The notes beneath the pieces were generated by a model. That model was not told where the DNA came from and ran no database searches. It was given only the letters and a program-made list of their open reading frames with translations. The position numbers and the translations under genes are program-made. Shown here piece by piece: positions 22,351 to 35,101 of a DNA stretch of 64,000 bases; position 1 is the first letter of the stretch, and each line of letters opens with the position of its first letter. The stretch is from Isoetes taiwanensis (lineage: Eukaryota; Streptophyta; Lycopodiopsida; Isoetales; Isoetaceae): NCBI GenBank assembly GCA_021234155.1, contig JAJEKV010000033.1, forward strand, positions 1,639,745 to 1,703,744. The letters are read 5' to 3'.

Positions 22351-25300
22351 TGTTAGCCGTTGATTTTAGAAAAGGGGGCAAATCACGTGGTGAATATCCT
22401 CCCATTAGTTTTAGGGTTTTTAGGGTTGTGTGGAGTAGGGTTTTTTAGGGTTGCTAGGGAAGCAACGAATCTCTATGAGAATCCTAGGCTAAAATCCTAT
22501 TATCTTATCTATCTACTAGCCTATGTTTTTGTTAATTCTCGCCATGGCGATTATGAAATACGCAAGGCTCGAAGAAGGATATTTTAGGGTTAATGAAGAA
22601 GGGATACTTTAGGGGGCGAGGTCTCGAGAGGGGAGGGAAGGGGGGAGGCGGGTCCGAACAAAGCTAGATCAGGTTTATCTTAGGGTTAATTGAGTGTTCG
22701 CAATCGGCTTCCCATCACGCCATGAGATGAAGGCGAAGTCTATCAATCAGGATAATGGATCTCGAGTTCGGATTCTGTTCCTGAAATTTTGGCTTCTACA
22801 CCTTTGGACACTTGATATTTCATATGATTTCGTGCTCTTGGGTTTCTAGGCGGATCATACTCAAGCTTCGGTGTGTTTCTGCTTTTATTCTTGAGGTCAT
22901 TTTACATTTTACTATCGGTGGCAAAGTATGCATGAATGGCTTGCTGCGCCTTTGCCAAGCCGATGGGCGAGAATGAGTTAGCGAGAGGAGGATCTCGTAT
23001 CTGGATGGCTTTGCATATTCTTGTGCCCTCTTCCAAGTTATTATCTATAAAGTTCTATCCGAAAGACTTCGGTGGTGTTTTAAGCTTGAAATAGGCTGTA
23101 ATGGTAATGAGAACTCAAGGAGAGTCACTTAGAAGGTCATGATCTGTGAGCGTTGACATCGGAAAAGGGTACTCAATGCGAACTTAAGAAAAAAGGTATT
23201 TTACTTTCTCAATCCATGATTTATATTTCTTTGGACATTTTAGGTTTATTGACAACTGTTTGGAGAAACTCGGTAAAATTTGTTACATATTTTTGGGTAA
23301 CTTTGTTGCATCTTTGAAGTGGCTGCAGGAACGAGAATACTGAGAGAGGAGGCTAAAAATTATATGGACGAGAAAACTAGTTTCTAGCATAAGAGATCAT
23401 ATTCACATGCTAAATCAATGAGAACGACCGACCTTTAGCGATGAGACGGCGACCCGGTTCTACAACTTTGTTCTACCTCATGTTCTTCAAATGATCTAGA
23501 TTGCTTTATTCTTAGCGAGGGGAAGAAGTGCTTTAGAAGATGGGTTCAAGCACAAGCTGGAAGGTCACCTACACAAATTGCATCAGAATTTGTTCATGTA
23601 GTTATTTTTCCTTATGCGCAAAACTATAAGCATAAGGGCTCCTTAGGCAACTAGAAGCTGCTTTTAAGAGGACTCAAAAGATACTTGTGTTGTTGGGATT
23701 CTACCATTTGTCTTGTTGGGATTCTACCACTTGAGGTTTTCTAAACCCCGAGATTTGGCATGACCCAAATCGAATTGATTTTTTCGAGGACATTTGATGA
23801 GTTAATGTCTTGAGTTAATGTCTTGAAAATTCCTAGCAACATTTTTGAGAAACTTAAAGTGATTGAGTTAATGTCTTGAAAGCGTTCATTATCTTTGGTG
23901 TTGAATTTAAAACCTATATGATAGTGTATATGTCCGTCTTGTCATTGTTAGCATGTTTCTAATTCTTAGTTTTGTTGCTGCACTTGTTCTTTTCAGATTT
24001 GGTCTTCAACTAATGTTTTCTATTTTTTAAATGTGTTACCATTTGTCTATTATCTATCATGGTATTATGTCACACTTAATATTAGGACTTCGAATGTAAT
24101 GGCTTGTTTTTAGCTTTACTACCATTTTCTATTATGATTCATATGCACTAAGGAATCTCCATGCATAGATATTATATGCACAATATTACATGCAACTCCA
24201 TGCATGATATTACATGCACCCCTACAACATTCTTAAGGCCCCGAAGGGGCCAAATTTTTTTTTAGTTAACACAAACCATTAACACACAACTACACCATTG
24301 CATTTGACACATTTAAATTAAAATCCCCCTTAAACCCCCTTTGGTTTGGGTGCATATTCACACGGGGGGTTACGTAGGGCAACGAGAGCTGTTGGATGGG
24401 CATATTTGCCCTTTATTCCAAGATCTGGATCGTACATAGCGATCCTCGTTTGTGGGGTATGCATGTACAAGTTTTTGTATACTGTATATTAAGGTTTACA
24501 AAATACTATAAGGTTTGAGTGAATAAGCAGGGTCCTCTCTGGTGCAGAGGAAATTATACATGGGTCTAGCAATGATAAAACTGGTAGTTGTAAGGAATGC
24601 AATAGGTTCCATTACATCCCAGGACAGTTCCTTGATCTATAACTCACGACAAAAGTTTCAATTGTAGTATACCACCACCATTTGAGCATTCACTTGTTAA
24701 TGAAATCTGAGAATGTTAAGACCAATGGGATTATCTATATTTTGTAAATTTGCTCAAACCTTAGAGAATTTGGCAATTTATGCAAAAATCTTCAGTTTTG
24801 CTAGCAGAAAGTGGTGGATCGCATGATGAGATACACCAAGCATTAGACATGCAATTATGACAAAGCTGATTATGTTGCTACTCTCACCGCCAGAGTGCAT
24901 CCATTTTGAGCACATCCTTTACAATCATATTCGTTCTGCTCAAATTTTGTAACAATAATTATGGCAATGGAAGGCAATTGACATATCCGTACAATGGTTA
25001 ACTTGTTGCCAATCCTCCAGAAGACAGTACAATTTTACCCATTGTCTGCACCGAGTATTTTTATCTAGATTATCTTCAACACTATCTTAACTAATACAAA
25101 TGTAACACACTTATTAGGAAAAAGGATTTTATATTTTAAATGCACAACATTTCACGAATGTGCAATGAATATGTGCATCACGGTGCAAAATCTATGTATC
25201 TGATGCTTAGCTTCCATGGCCAAAACCTCATCCTCTAAAACCTAGTAAAAAAAGAAAGTTCAAAACAAGAAGAACGACATAAACTAAGGAATTGTCATGT

Positions 25301-25595
25301 TAATCCTACCTAATTAAGCGTTGAAATCTTGAGTCATAGATTTCTATATGACCAAATCAAGTATCTTCCATGTAGATTAGAAAAGAACAACATGAAACAG
25401 GTTGTATTCATCTGCTTTAAAATGATTTCCTAAATCATAGCATTCAAAGACATATCGATTTTTTTCAAAACAAAATTGTTTTGCTTCCTAAGTCATTTGC
25501 TTCAAAACGAGTTGAATGTTCGACTAAGCCCTCAGGACGTTTTGGAATCTAGCCACAGTGCAAAATAAATGTACCAAATAGGAAGTGAAGGGAAT
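22351..25595. other. Intergenic, no gene recognised
   Basis: Part (22,600-23,700) is less AT-rich and has short coding-like runs with many stops (for example MHEWLAAPLPSRWARM near 22,930), suggesting an eroded transposon of unknown type. Two small local duplications are present (ttgttgggattctaccac at 23,690 and 23,712; gagttaatgtcttgaaaa near 23,810). From 24,000 on it is AT-rich and featureless. Confidence 0.45.
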
Positions 25596-25599
25596 AATT

Positions 25600-25790
25600 T
25601 GCCCACCGCGGTGGTGGTCTAGTGGTAAGGCCTTGGATTGGGGTGATCCCCACCAGGGTTCAAAACCCACTGGCTACCATCGGGTGGGAGACGTGGGCGG
25701 GTGCAAGTCCCATCAACCATGTCTTCAACAAAAAAAAAAGTTGCACCCCATCAACCATGTCTTCAACAAAAAAGAAAAGAGGAGGGGGGG
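25600..25790 (+). mobile_element. tRNA-derived SINE
   Basis: A box GGTGGTCTAGTGGTAAGG (about 25613-25630) and B box GGTTCAAAACCC (about 25658-25669) form a tRNA-like head. A GGGTGGGAGACGTGGGCGGG body follows, with an A-rich tail. The last ~33 bp (ccatcaaccatgtcttcaac plus A-run) are tandemly duplicated. An ORF across it is spurious. Confidence 0.75.
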
Positions 25791-25795
25791 GGGGA

Positions 25796-26820
25796 TGATT
25801 TATCGATTGATGCCCTAGAGTGTCTGGGGCGACTTGAGAAGATCGAAAACGATATCCTGTTCAATTCGATGCCCTAAATTTTATTTTCGTTGCTCATTTG
25901 TATGATGTAAAAAGCATGCCATGCTTCTACAAAATCTCCATAGCCGCCATAGCTTTTCCATTGGACATTTTATCCTTGCCTTTGCAATTTGTACTATATA
26001 GCCATAGCCACAGCACACAATAACCATACCTTAGGTAACTATAGGGTAGATTTAGGGCTTTTCTCCATCCCATCCTCCTTCAATCCTCCTTCATGGAAAA
26101 ACATCATCCCCAACAGGGAAATCATTGATTCAGACCGCGATACTTTATGTGCAACCTCCCATTCTTCCTGCAGATTGCAATGCCTCATGGCCAAATCTGC
26201 TTGCCCAAACCCATTGCTGATTGTATTTTGCTTGGACCTATCCAACGATTTTCTATTCGTATTGGACGGTCGGATGGCGCCCTAACGTCACATCACGACA
26301 ACCAACAGCAAACAATCACCTAATGGAGAGGAAACTTTGACCTCAACCATTGGATGCGGACTGATCCCTAATCTCACCCATTCAATTAGAATAGCTCAAC
26401 AATATTCAATCAACCCACCCCTCCAAGCATTTGCCCTTCAGGCAACCCAAAAAATATGAAGTAATGTATGTACCTATAGACCATCCATCTGTGTGCCTAC
26501 AATTCTCCAGAGCTAAGCATTCCTAAGCATTCCATGTTGCCCTTTCTCTTAGACTTCTCCTTTCCTTTTCCACCAAGTGTTATTCGAAAACAACCTCTTT
26601 TGGAGTGTTATAAGGCAAAGGAAATGATAAAATTGACATCAGAGTCCCTGTCCCTGTCTCTACTGATAACCCCCTAATTGACAGAATAGGGTTGTGTCCT
26701 CGTGCCAAATAAGAAGATTCTATTTATGTTCGTGTTCCTAAAAAATCCTTATGTCTATGCTGGCTATTTTGTGTATTGTTTTATATGATATATTTATTAA
26801 ATTTCAAAATCTTATAATTA
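25796..26820. other. Intergenic, no gene recognised
   Basis: A G-run (about 25784-25794) and a 98-aa open frame at 25989-26285 without any recognisable domain. Nothing else was supported. Confidence 0.5.
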
Positions 26821-26821
26821 T

Positions 26822-26893
26822 GGGCATTTGGTCTAGTGGTATGATTCTTGCTTTGGGTGCAAGAGGTCGCGAGTTCGATTCTCGCAATGCCCC
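26822..26893 (+). tRNA. trnP-UGG: tRNA-Pro (anticodon UGG)
   Basis: A complete 72-nt cloverleaf. The acceptor stem GGGCATT pairs perfectly with AATGCCC, and the discriminator is C. The D arm is GTCTAGTGGTATGAT. The anticodon stem is CTTGC/GCAAG around TTTGGGT, giving anticodon TGG. The T arm is GCGAG-TTCGATT-CTCGC. There is no intron or encoded CCA, as expected for a nuclear eukaryotic gene. It matches the standard plant cytosolic tRNA-Pro(UGG) layout. A T-run downstream (ttttgttttt, about 26905) can terminate pol III. Confidence 0.95.
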
Positions 26894-27272
26894 TTGGCAC
26901 CTAATTTTGTTTTTATCTGAAACCAGCTATTTGGAATAGCAAACCAGCTATTTGGAATAGTACAGTTTATACGCTTGTCTCGTCTGTAACTTCAATTGGT
27001 TTGGTCAGTGGTTCTATTAAACAATGGTTACTCTTTAAGAATTGATAAAGACCAATTCGATTATAAACGCAATGATGCCTTGATTATTTGAAGTTAATCT
27101 TATTTTTCTAAACGAATTGATTGTTGGATTCCAAAATTAATAACACGAGTTTTTATTTTTCTGATACAAATTTTAGACCGTTACAAAAAGAATTGGTCTC
27201 CAAATAATGATCCAAAGAATGGGTACCGGCATAGAAGAATAGTTGTTGAATATACAAACACAAGGTCCTAAC
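26894..27272. other. Spacer between tRNA-Pro and the OTU2 3' end
   Basis: A short duplication (aaccagctatttggaatag at about 26921 and 26941). The rest probably contains the OTU2 3'UTR on the minus strand. Confidence 0.5.
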
Positions 27273-30200
27273 TCATCTGTATTCTTGAAAGTTCGTGTGG
27301 CCGGTGGACTTCGCATGTTCAACTGCCTCCTGTATAGTAAATACACATCGTTATTATGCATGTGGGGATTTTCCTAATCTCTGATAATGTGGCCTATCAC
27401 AACTCAAATCCTTCCAAATTCAATAGTCTACCTTCTGGCCAACAACGCCTATTTGGCAGATACCGCAACGTAATGTGAAGTTCGCAGTATCTGTGAACTT
27501 TCTACTCCTATAATCCAATAAAACAAATGTCATAACACAGCAAAAGTTACACGACGGCAAATGCGAGTGCACTATAAAAGAAATGGAGCCCTCGAGAAAT
27601 TCTTCGAAAAGAGAAGCCCCAACATCTAAACAAATACAAAAAAGCACATGTGTGAATTGTATGATTCTATTGTGACAAAAACAATACAAGACCTGTGAGC
27701 TTCATCCACCAAACGCATTGCCAGATTAGCAGCATTTCCAATGTTCCGTTCTTTGTCCACCTTAAAAATTGTTTGATCAACTTCTTCTGGCGCATCTGGG
27801 ATTGGTGTTAACTGCAATTCAACCTATCATATTAGTTATATGCATTTTTATCATAGCAAATATTAGAAATGAAAATAGCCGCACACACCGCAAGTGCATC
27901 ATAGTGCAAGCCATCATAGATCAGCATTACCCGCTCATCATAGCCTTTTCCCTGTATGCACAGCCACAAACAGAGCATTTGGAAAACTAAAATAAGTGCA
28001 GCAACTAAAATTTCCAAAATATCAAATAAAATTATAGGGTTGATTGTAATGCTATAAATATTTTGCACCAACTAAATCTACAGGACTTACCTGGCCATAA
28101 AGGTCGCATCTTGTAGTTTGAACATCATAAGCTGCAATTTCAGTCTTGTAATAGTCAGCCAGAATTGCAAGCTCAATAGCGCCTGCCATTGAATAACATA
28201 TAAAACATAACAAAATCAAGTTAGACGTCAATATAAAATTTGTTGAAGTTGAAATACAAAAGGTCTGCCTGTGTAAGAGAGCTACATGGCCTAACCTGCC
28301 AAAGAAATCTTTACTAACCTCCCCACTTTTCAGGATTCCGTATCCAATCACAATACTCCTGGTTCGGTTTGCCAAGGAATGCTTCAGAATATGTCTCCTC
28401 GTCACTCATAACAGTCGCTGCAATAACCTATAGAGGACAGCAGTTCCAAATATATGAAAACGTGATTTTTATATTAAGACATAACAGAAATGGACTGAGT
28501 GAAGAACACAATCAGGTAACCTATAGAGGACAGCAGTTCCAAATATACGAAAACGTGATTTTTATATTAAGACATAACAGAAATGGACTGAGTGAAAAAC
28601 ACAATCAGGAACTCTTATCGTTAATTCACACACAGGGATGTTCAAACTTCCCAAACAAGAATAGAAGAAACATCGGTTTTGGTCACAACTAATTTTCAAC
28701 CTGGTCGAAGAAGCCACTCAACTCTTATCTCATCTTATTCCATTATGATCCCGAACCTAATCTTCCTGAATGTTGCAATCTATCAGGAATTTTTACATTC
28801 AAATGAATTGACCTCGAACAAGAGGATATTTACCTAAAGAAAACCAGATGACCTAAAACCCCAGGAAAAATGATAAAAGGAATTAGGAAGAATTACCAGA
28901 CACTTGAAGTAATATTGAATGGCCAAAGGAGGGGGAGAAAAAATCTCTCAAGGACAAGGAGAATAATTCCCCTGCATAATCTGGTCAAACACTTGAGACC
29001 ACTTCATACTGCCCCAGCAATGCAGGATCTTGGTTCAGAAAGGTTTTACCAGAAAATAAAGATTGGATATCTACTGAGCAATGAACTGGTAAGCAAAGAA
29101 TCAGATTATTCTACTGGACAATTAAATTGTAACATTAGTGGCACCCAATGTTATAGATTTTTTAGGAGTTGAGAATGCCATGTATATTATGGGTTTAAGT
29201 GCACACTGCACTTTCATAGGTGTTTTACATGAGGAATTATCAGCAGCAGATATAAGATGGAACAAAGCCTGCATGATCTAGAATGGTCAACGAAAATAAG
29301 TAACTGTATTTTTTCCAAAGGTTTCTTTTCTCTAAAAATTAAATTAATGGAAACAGCGTCAAGAGACCTCTCTCAACTCTGAGGCTTTATCCTTGTTATG
29401 CTCCATAACATATCTGCAAGGACGAGATAAAATGAACCACCTGTTATTCCAACTTCAAAGACCAAATGCAGCATCCTTTTGCATAACATTCGCTTAGACA
29501 AATGTTTTCTATGACAATGCCAAAGAAACATAAAAACATCAAATGACAATCTTACCCGGGATGAATGAGCTCATATCAACTGCTTGTAGAAACAGGTAGA
29601 TTATCTCAAATGCCATGGGGGACGAGAATGTGTATTTTATAATAAAGTTTGTGTTCTTTTCCGACGTTAATTGAATTTGCTTAACATATGGTATTTCTTG
29701 TTTCTAAAAAAGTCACCATACCACTTAAAATCCAGGCAATAAAAATTACTGTTTACTTGTCCCGAAATTCTTCAAGTCTCAAATCTCCATTATAAACATT
29801 TATATTGTTTCTAAACTCCAAACATCTCAGTGAATCATGTTCAGGCATTTGCATATTATAGCTTTTTTAAGCTTTTCATAGAAAGACTATATCATGTCTC
29901 TAAAGGTTCCCACATATAGACTACCCTTTGACACACTCAAGCGTTAAGCTGCTGGCAAGTGGCAATATCTAAACACCTTTTGACATTGAATTCTAGCAGA
30001 TCGGCCACCTTTTATTGTAATTATCTTGAGACTCTAGTGAATCATTAGGCTGGTACTAGGAGATTTGAATATTATTATCAAATGCAAGCCACATGGGAAG
30101 CCGAGCAACTATTCAAAGTGAAGATGGAAAGCATATCAATAAAAGCCAGGCCTACATTACGCAAAGGAACTTTCCACCACATAAACAAAAATTAACGCCC

Positions 30201-30722
30201 TGTCAACTTAAAGACAGCAAAGAGTCACCCCAATTTCCAAGTCCGACAAATCTGCAAACCATTCCAATTCGGAAATCTCCTACATGATGACATGAGAAAA
30301 GACTAGATCATAGTTCAGGATAGCTAACTCCAATGAAGAACTAGGAGTTCCTAAAATCAACAGTTAACCCTCACAACCGCATTATAGAATTTTACTTAAT
30401 GATTTTTTTGTTAAGATCAGATGGCTATAGATTCCAGTAGATATAAACAGGACAATTAACCCCTTTTAGCTGAAAGAGACATCTAGAAGTCAAATTTCCA
30501 TTGCGGATATACACAAATTACATAAATCTGGGGCAAAAATAAACAAGACCGCCATTTCAAGAATCAAGAAACTACTCTTTACAGGATCAAACAAGAAACT
30601 AGACATAATAAGAAGAACTAACAGCAGGATGAGAAAACAGCAGGATGAGAAACTGACCCAACGGCATTGAACAGGCAGCTATTGTCCGCAGGAATGACCC
30701 GACGGACAACCGTATCCGCCAT
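27273..30722 (-). CDS. OTU2: OTU domain deubiquitinase, OTU2/YOD1 type, 8 exons, 208 aa
   Basis: A cysteine protease that removes ubiquitin; the yeast/animal OTU1/YOD1 relatives work with Cdc48/p97 in ER-associated degradation. I assembled exons 30722-30658, 29413-29368, 28427-28319, 28182-28091, 27951-27889, 27811-27693, 27507-27432 and 27329-27273. All introns have GT-AG ends, and lengths sum to 627 nt in one frame with no stop. The product is 208 aa, the length I recall for Arabidopsis OTU2. The catalytic Cys16 lies in [11 protein letters not shown], with Asp13. His120 lies in [23 protein letters not shown] and [14 protein letters not shown] are family signatures. A C-terminal C2H2 finger has Cys179, Cys182, His195 and His201 (CGIC, then EHAKSTGH). 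It lacks the UBX-like N-terminus of animal YOD1, as plant OTU2 does. A LINE ends about 170 bp upstream. This is the only clearly intact protein gene here. Confidence 0.95.
28428..28613 (-). repeat. 93-bp tandem duplication in OTU2 intron 2
   Basis: Two copies, 28428-28520 and 28521-28609, start CTATAGAGGACAGCAG and differ at only a few bases. The copy junction includes the intron's 3' splice site. On the minus strand both copies end ...CTCTATAG followed by GTTA. The exon-proximal AG (28429-28428) continues the reading frame; the other AG (28522-28521) is a decoy. Confidence 0.9.
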
Positions 30723-30890
30723 CTTCGGCAACAAGAAGATCCGACAACACAAATGAATTTGAAAAATGGCATTCCTATCTAAGTGATTGCGTGTATATAC
30801 GGTGAGATTAATCAAATACGTACCAGCTAAAGTAATCTGAGAACATAATAGCAACCTATATAATTGTGTTTCTTTTTAGCATGGTTGCCT
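30723..30890 (-). promoter_or_regulatory. OTU2 5' flank
   Basis: Only about 170 bp separate the OTU2 ATG from the LINE-B 3' tail. The stretch includes cttgttgccgaag just before the ATG. I see no convincing TATA box. The core promoter must lie here, inside the LINE, or beyond it. Confidence 0.35.
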
Positions 30891-32394
30891 AAGGAAGGAA
30901 GGAAGGTATTTTTATCGTCCACGGAGACCAATTGGTCTATGGGACCCAATACAAAAGCGCAGCAAGCGGATTACTACCCGGATTAAAAACCCCCTGCCCC
31001 GAAGGGTTTTCGAGGGAAAAACCGTGGCAGCAATCAGCCTGCTGACAAATTGTTCCAATATACGAAATGCAAAAACACACAAATATATACACTCATATGC
31101 AGGTACCCATAGTGCCCGATCGATCGTGGCAGCCGGTGAGGGGGGCAAAGGTGGGCTCGCATGAGATCGGTACTTCCGAAGATATGCGACCCTAGAGCAC
31201 GCATCTTGGCGGTGTGTTCATCGGCAAATGTAGGGGCAACTTCGGCCGTACTAAGGAGCGTATCGGCCCGGATCCGGATCAATCTGGGCAACTCACGGAA
31301 AGTGTGAGACTCATCCTCAATGGCACCCATTTGGCAAAGAGCGGCAGAGCTTTGTCTGGCGAGGCTCCCCAATCCACCTGCCCGTCTCGATGCGGAGATG
31401 GTGCGCACCTGTGCGAATGAAGGCAATGAGTCTGCGCTTTTTCAGGGGCAGCTGGGAACGCAGGTAGAGCTGCGGACCCCGGGCCAACACGGGGTTGATG
31501 TGCTCCTTGTAATGGGCCGTTTCGACCTGCTCTAGAGCGCCGGGGTCCCAGAGCTTGCCAAGGAAGCAAGCGTCGGGTATCCCGTGAGCGGACATCCGCG
31601 ATCGGCCTCTGTGTCCACCTGCACGCACCTGTGCTCCTGCACGTTCCATCTGGCGAACCACTGATCTCTCTTACCCCTCCAACAGGCCCTGAGCCGCTGC
31701 GGGCCCATTGCCACAGCGTAAGCCAGGTGCGGGAGCCAAGCATCACCCATATTAACCACTTTCTGAAAATAGACGATGTGTCTATCAAGGGCTGCCCGCT
31801 GAAGCGGCAAGAATCCAGTTTCCTGCAGCAGAATCTGATAGGGGACTGAAGGTTTCACCCCAAGTGCCCGTGCCAAAAATGCCTTCTGCACCTGCTCCAA
31901 GTCATTCCAGGTCGCCAAAGAGACGACCGGGCCCCAAACCTCGACCCGTCTGACAGCGGGCTCGACCAAATAAGCAGGATGTGGTGATGGCCCCAATCAT
32001 AGAGCTCGCACGGTGGCCGTTGTTACGCATGGCATAAAGCGCTTTCGGCCCTTTGTCACCCATAGCGGATCGGCGTCTCCCAGCAGGCGAGGGAGGGAAA
32101 CTCCACCCCTAAGTACTTGTAGGTGGGCGTGACCTCCACAGGTTGTCATCGATATGTGAGTGCATGAGGCGTGGGGTGGCGTGAAGAGGATATGAGAACC
32201 ACCCTGGTCTTGGCGGATTCACGCGCAGCATCATGGTAGCTTTGGCGAGAATGTGTCTAGGGCATCGGATGAGACGCATAGCACGGGGTGTGGGCGGAAA
32301 GGTCAACATCGTCGCATAGATGGTGGCGGATGACACGGTGCAAAAGGCGTATGCCATCCCCCATGCTTTCGGGCAAAGCGGGGCTCTAGCTAGT

Positions 32395-32720
32395 CAATGT
32401 AGAGGCCAAAAAGTGTTGGTGAGAGGGGCAGCCTGTGGGACCCCGATACTCATTTGGTGAATGCTTGGCCCATCGGCGCGCATCCCGCCAAAACAACTCT
32501 CATACTGACTTGTATATGGCATTACGCAGCGGCCCGGCAGCCGGTGACGCATCCTAGCCCACAACTTTTCGGGGGACCGTGATCGAAAGCCTTCAAGTCC
32601 ACAAAGCAAACAATACAAGTCCCTTAGATGGTTTGGTACCGTCTTCAATCGCCCGCAGATGTAAAGATATGGTCAATCGTTGAGTGGCGGGGTCTAAAGC
32701 ACGCTTGTGGAGGGCTCGCG
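32395..32720 (-). pseudogene. LINE-B reverse transcriptase fragment
   Basis: On the minus strand: cttgaaggctttcgatcacg preserves the motif A DFxKAFDH region. SPEKLWARMRHRLPGR and GVPQAAPLTNTF follow, the latter being a degraded GVRQGCPLSP block. LINE-A carries the 9-kb transposon just upstream of this block. Confidence 0.7.
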
Positions 32721-33974
32721 ACATCTCACGCTCGCTTGGCCAGGGTCAGCTGCTGCTCGAGAATGCCGATATGGTTTGGCAAAAATCGAAGCCCGACCAT
32801 GATCGTCCCGTAATTGGCGAACGGTGTGGGTCGCCTGCCTTGTGAATGGGGACAACCACGCTTGTGGTCCATTGTCGGGGAAACCTTCCCCGCAATGCTC
32901 GTTGAAGCGGGGGTAGTGAGGATCGGCACCAACGGTTTCGCCACGCCCATTTGAGTAACTTCGGCCTACATACCGTCGAGGTCGGTTTGCCTTCCCATTA
33001 GCCGGCCGTTCGCGGGCCCTCCACAACATCCTCCTCCTGAGAGAACCAATGGGGGCCATCCCGTGGGGGTATGGGCGCTGGCGTCCACGATGGGTCATAG
33101 AGCTGCTTTTGCAAGTCACGCCTCCCCTTTGCAGGGGGTGTGATGTCCCATGTAGGCAGGGGCTGGCCTTCAAGCACTCTGCGCCAAAAAGGTTCGAGGA
33201 TGAGTGTCCGGCCGGGCGAACATCTCCCCTAGTGCACGGCAAGGTACCGCGCCTTTGTTTCCTTCCGGATGGGCACGCGATCGTGTGGTGGCGCAAGCGG
33301 GTACACGGATCCGAATGTGAGCCGGGCGCTTGCGTTCTTTACACTCGCATCAAACCACCCGTTTCGTGGAAAGGTTGTTGTCCCTGGCGGCTCACAGCGG
33401 GGGTCTCCCAAAACACCTGTCGCAACATCCCGTAATAGCTTCGATCAAGCTGGTGCGTCTGCTTTGCTCTAGTGTGGGGGTCCTTGAATTGCCGGTAGAG
33501 GCGTCCATGAGCATCTCGGCATAGTCCTCTGCTGCTCATAATCCAATCGCAAAGCCCGAGGATGGCGAGGGGAGGGGCATAGTGGGGGTTCCGGCGGCTT
33601 GCCAAGCCATGTCCAAATAAAGTGGGAGGTGATGCGAGTCGACCTCCTCATCCCGTGTCGGTGCTCACCCGAAGCGGCCCGATGAGATGCATATCTTGTG
33701 CAACTTCTGAGCACATAGTCCACCACACTAGACCCTCCCCATTGATTGTCACATGCGGGTGCACTTATGAGAAGCGGGCCCCTTTGTGGTGAGGCCATTG
33801 CAAATTATCAAGTCAAAAATACCCGCATAGCGAGAAATCGTCGCAAAGCGAAAAGTGACACGGTTGTCATCAGATCCTCGTGGGCTGGGTCGGCTCGGGC
33901 GTAAGCCGCAGGACATCGTCGTCCGAGGGGTCAAGTCTCATGGGCTGCTCTACTCTGTCCAGGTGCATTGAAAT

Positions 33975-34440
33975 CCCCAAGAAGGATGACCCTACCCAAG
34001 CTGCTTGTCTTTGCGTATGTCATCATATAGATCGACATAAGGGTCCATCCTATCCGCATCGAAAGTGGCTGCGATAGAAGGTGCTCTGCGTGAGGGAAAT
34101 AACAAAAGTGCTAGAAAAAAGAGGGTTTCCAGCGGTATTATGCACCACGAACCCACAAGTACCGGTTGTGTGCAATGCGTCTTTTGGAGGGTGCTTAGAA
34201 TGTGCCAAGGTTGTCCGTAGTAGCAAGCAACCCCACCATGACCCCTCGCCCTATGCTGGTATTTAAGACCAGAAATGTTGGTAACCCTGCGGTCGGTAGC
34301 TTTGTGCGGCATGCTCCCATGTCTCCATGAGAAAGATGAGATCCATATCGACGGCCATGGAGTTGAGATTGTCCCCATACGCCAAGGGAAGCCTCGACAA
34401 TTCCATGAGACCACCCGGGGCACAATTCCTATTTGTCACA
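33975..34440 (-). pseudogene. LINE-B endonuclease domain
   Basis: RVVSWNCRGFPW (about 34420-34385) is the APE start motif. MAVDMDLIFLMETWEH (34365-34310, another frame) is almost identical to LINE-A. MDPYVDLYDDIRKDKQLG and the following LLGDFNAP (about 34060-33970) close the domain. At least two frameshifts. Confidence 0.8.
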
Positions 34441-35074
34441 AGTGGTATGCGCACTGAGTGCTGGGGAGGACGGGAAGCGAGAGGTCGAAAGTGAGAAGTA
34501 GATGGAGCGAGGCAAAGATCGCGGCCGAGAGGGCGTGGGTCGTGAGGGAGGCGAGAGGTAGGAGCGGGGAGAAGGGGACTGTGGTAGGAGAAGCTGACGT
34601 GGCTAATGCTGCATTGCGATTGGGCCGCTGGGTTCTGCGGCCCGATGCTGGTTCGGCGGAAAATGTGCATCCCCCCCAAACCAATCCTGCGGCACCCCTT
34701 GGTGATGGATGCCTCGACTCCGACAAGCTCACAGATGCGTGCCTCACATTTATGCGGGTGTGGAGGTCCGTCCGCATGAGGGGCGTTCCAAAGATCTTGC
34801 TCTGGGCAATATGGCATCACGACTGCGCATCCGCGAACCGCTGAATACTTGACAATGTAAAGATTCTACGACCGCTGAACCCCATGGCGGGCTGCTCAGG
34901 AAATATGAACTGGCCCGGGGAATGTCATCGTCGAGAATGTGTGTTAGGATGTTGTGGGCTGAACTCTCCCCTCCTCTTACGGCATGCCTCGGACTACGGA
35001 TTATGGCCTCTCGTCTGCAGCTCTTGGAGTTTAGCGACTGCCGGGTCAAAAGGTGGGCTGGGGGGACATCTTTG

Positions 35075-35101
35075 GGGTGGTGGTGGTGGTGGTGGTGGTG
35101 G
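35075..35101. repeat. (GGT)9 microsatellite in LINE-B ORF1 region
   Basis: Nine GGT units; on the LINE strand it would encode Pro or His runs depending on frame. Confidence 0.9.

Noticed and set aside
25585-25818. 77-aa ORF
   Set aside because: It is a translated SINE, including A and B boxes and A-rich tail.
28052-28405. A single 117-aa protein
   Set aside because: It reads through an intron; splitting at GT-AG sites restores OTU2 exons 3 and 4.
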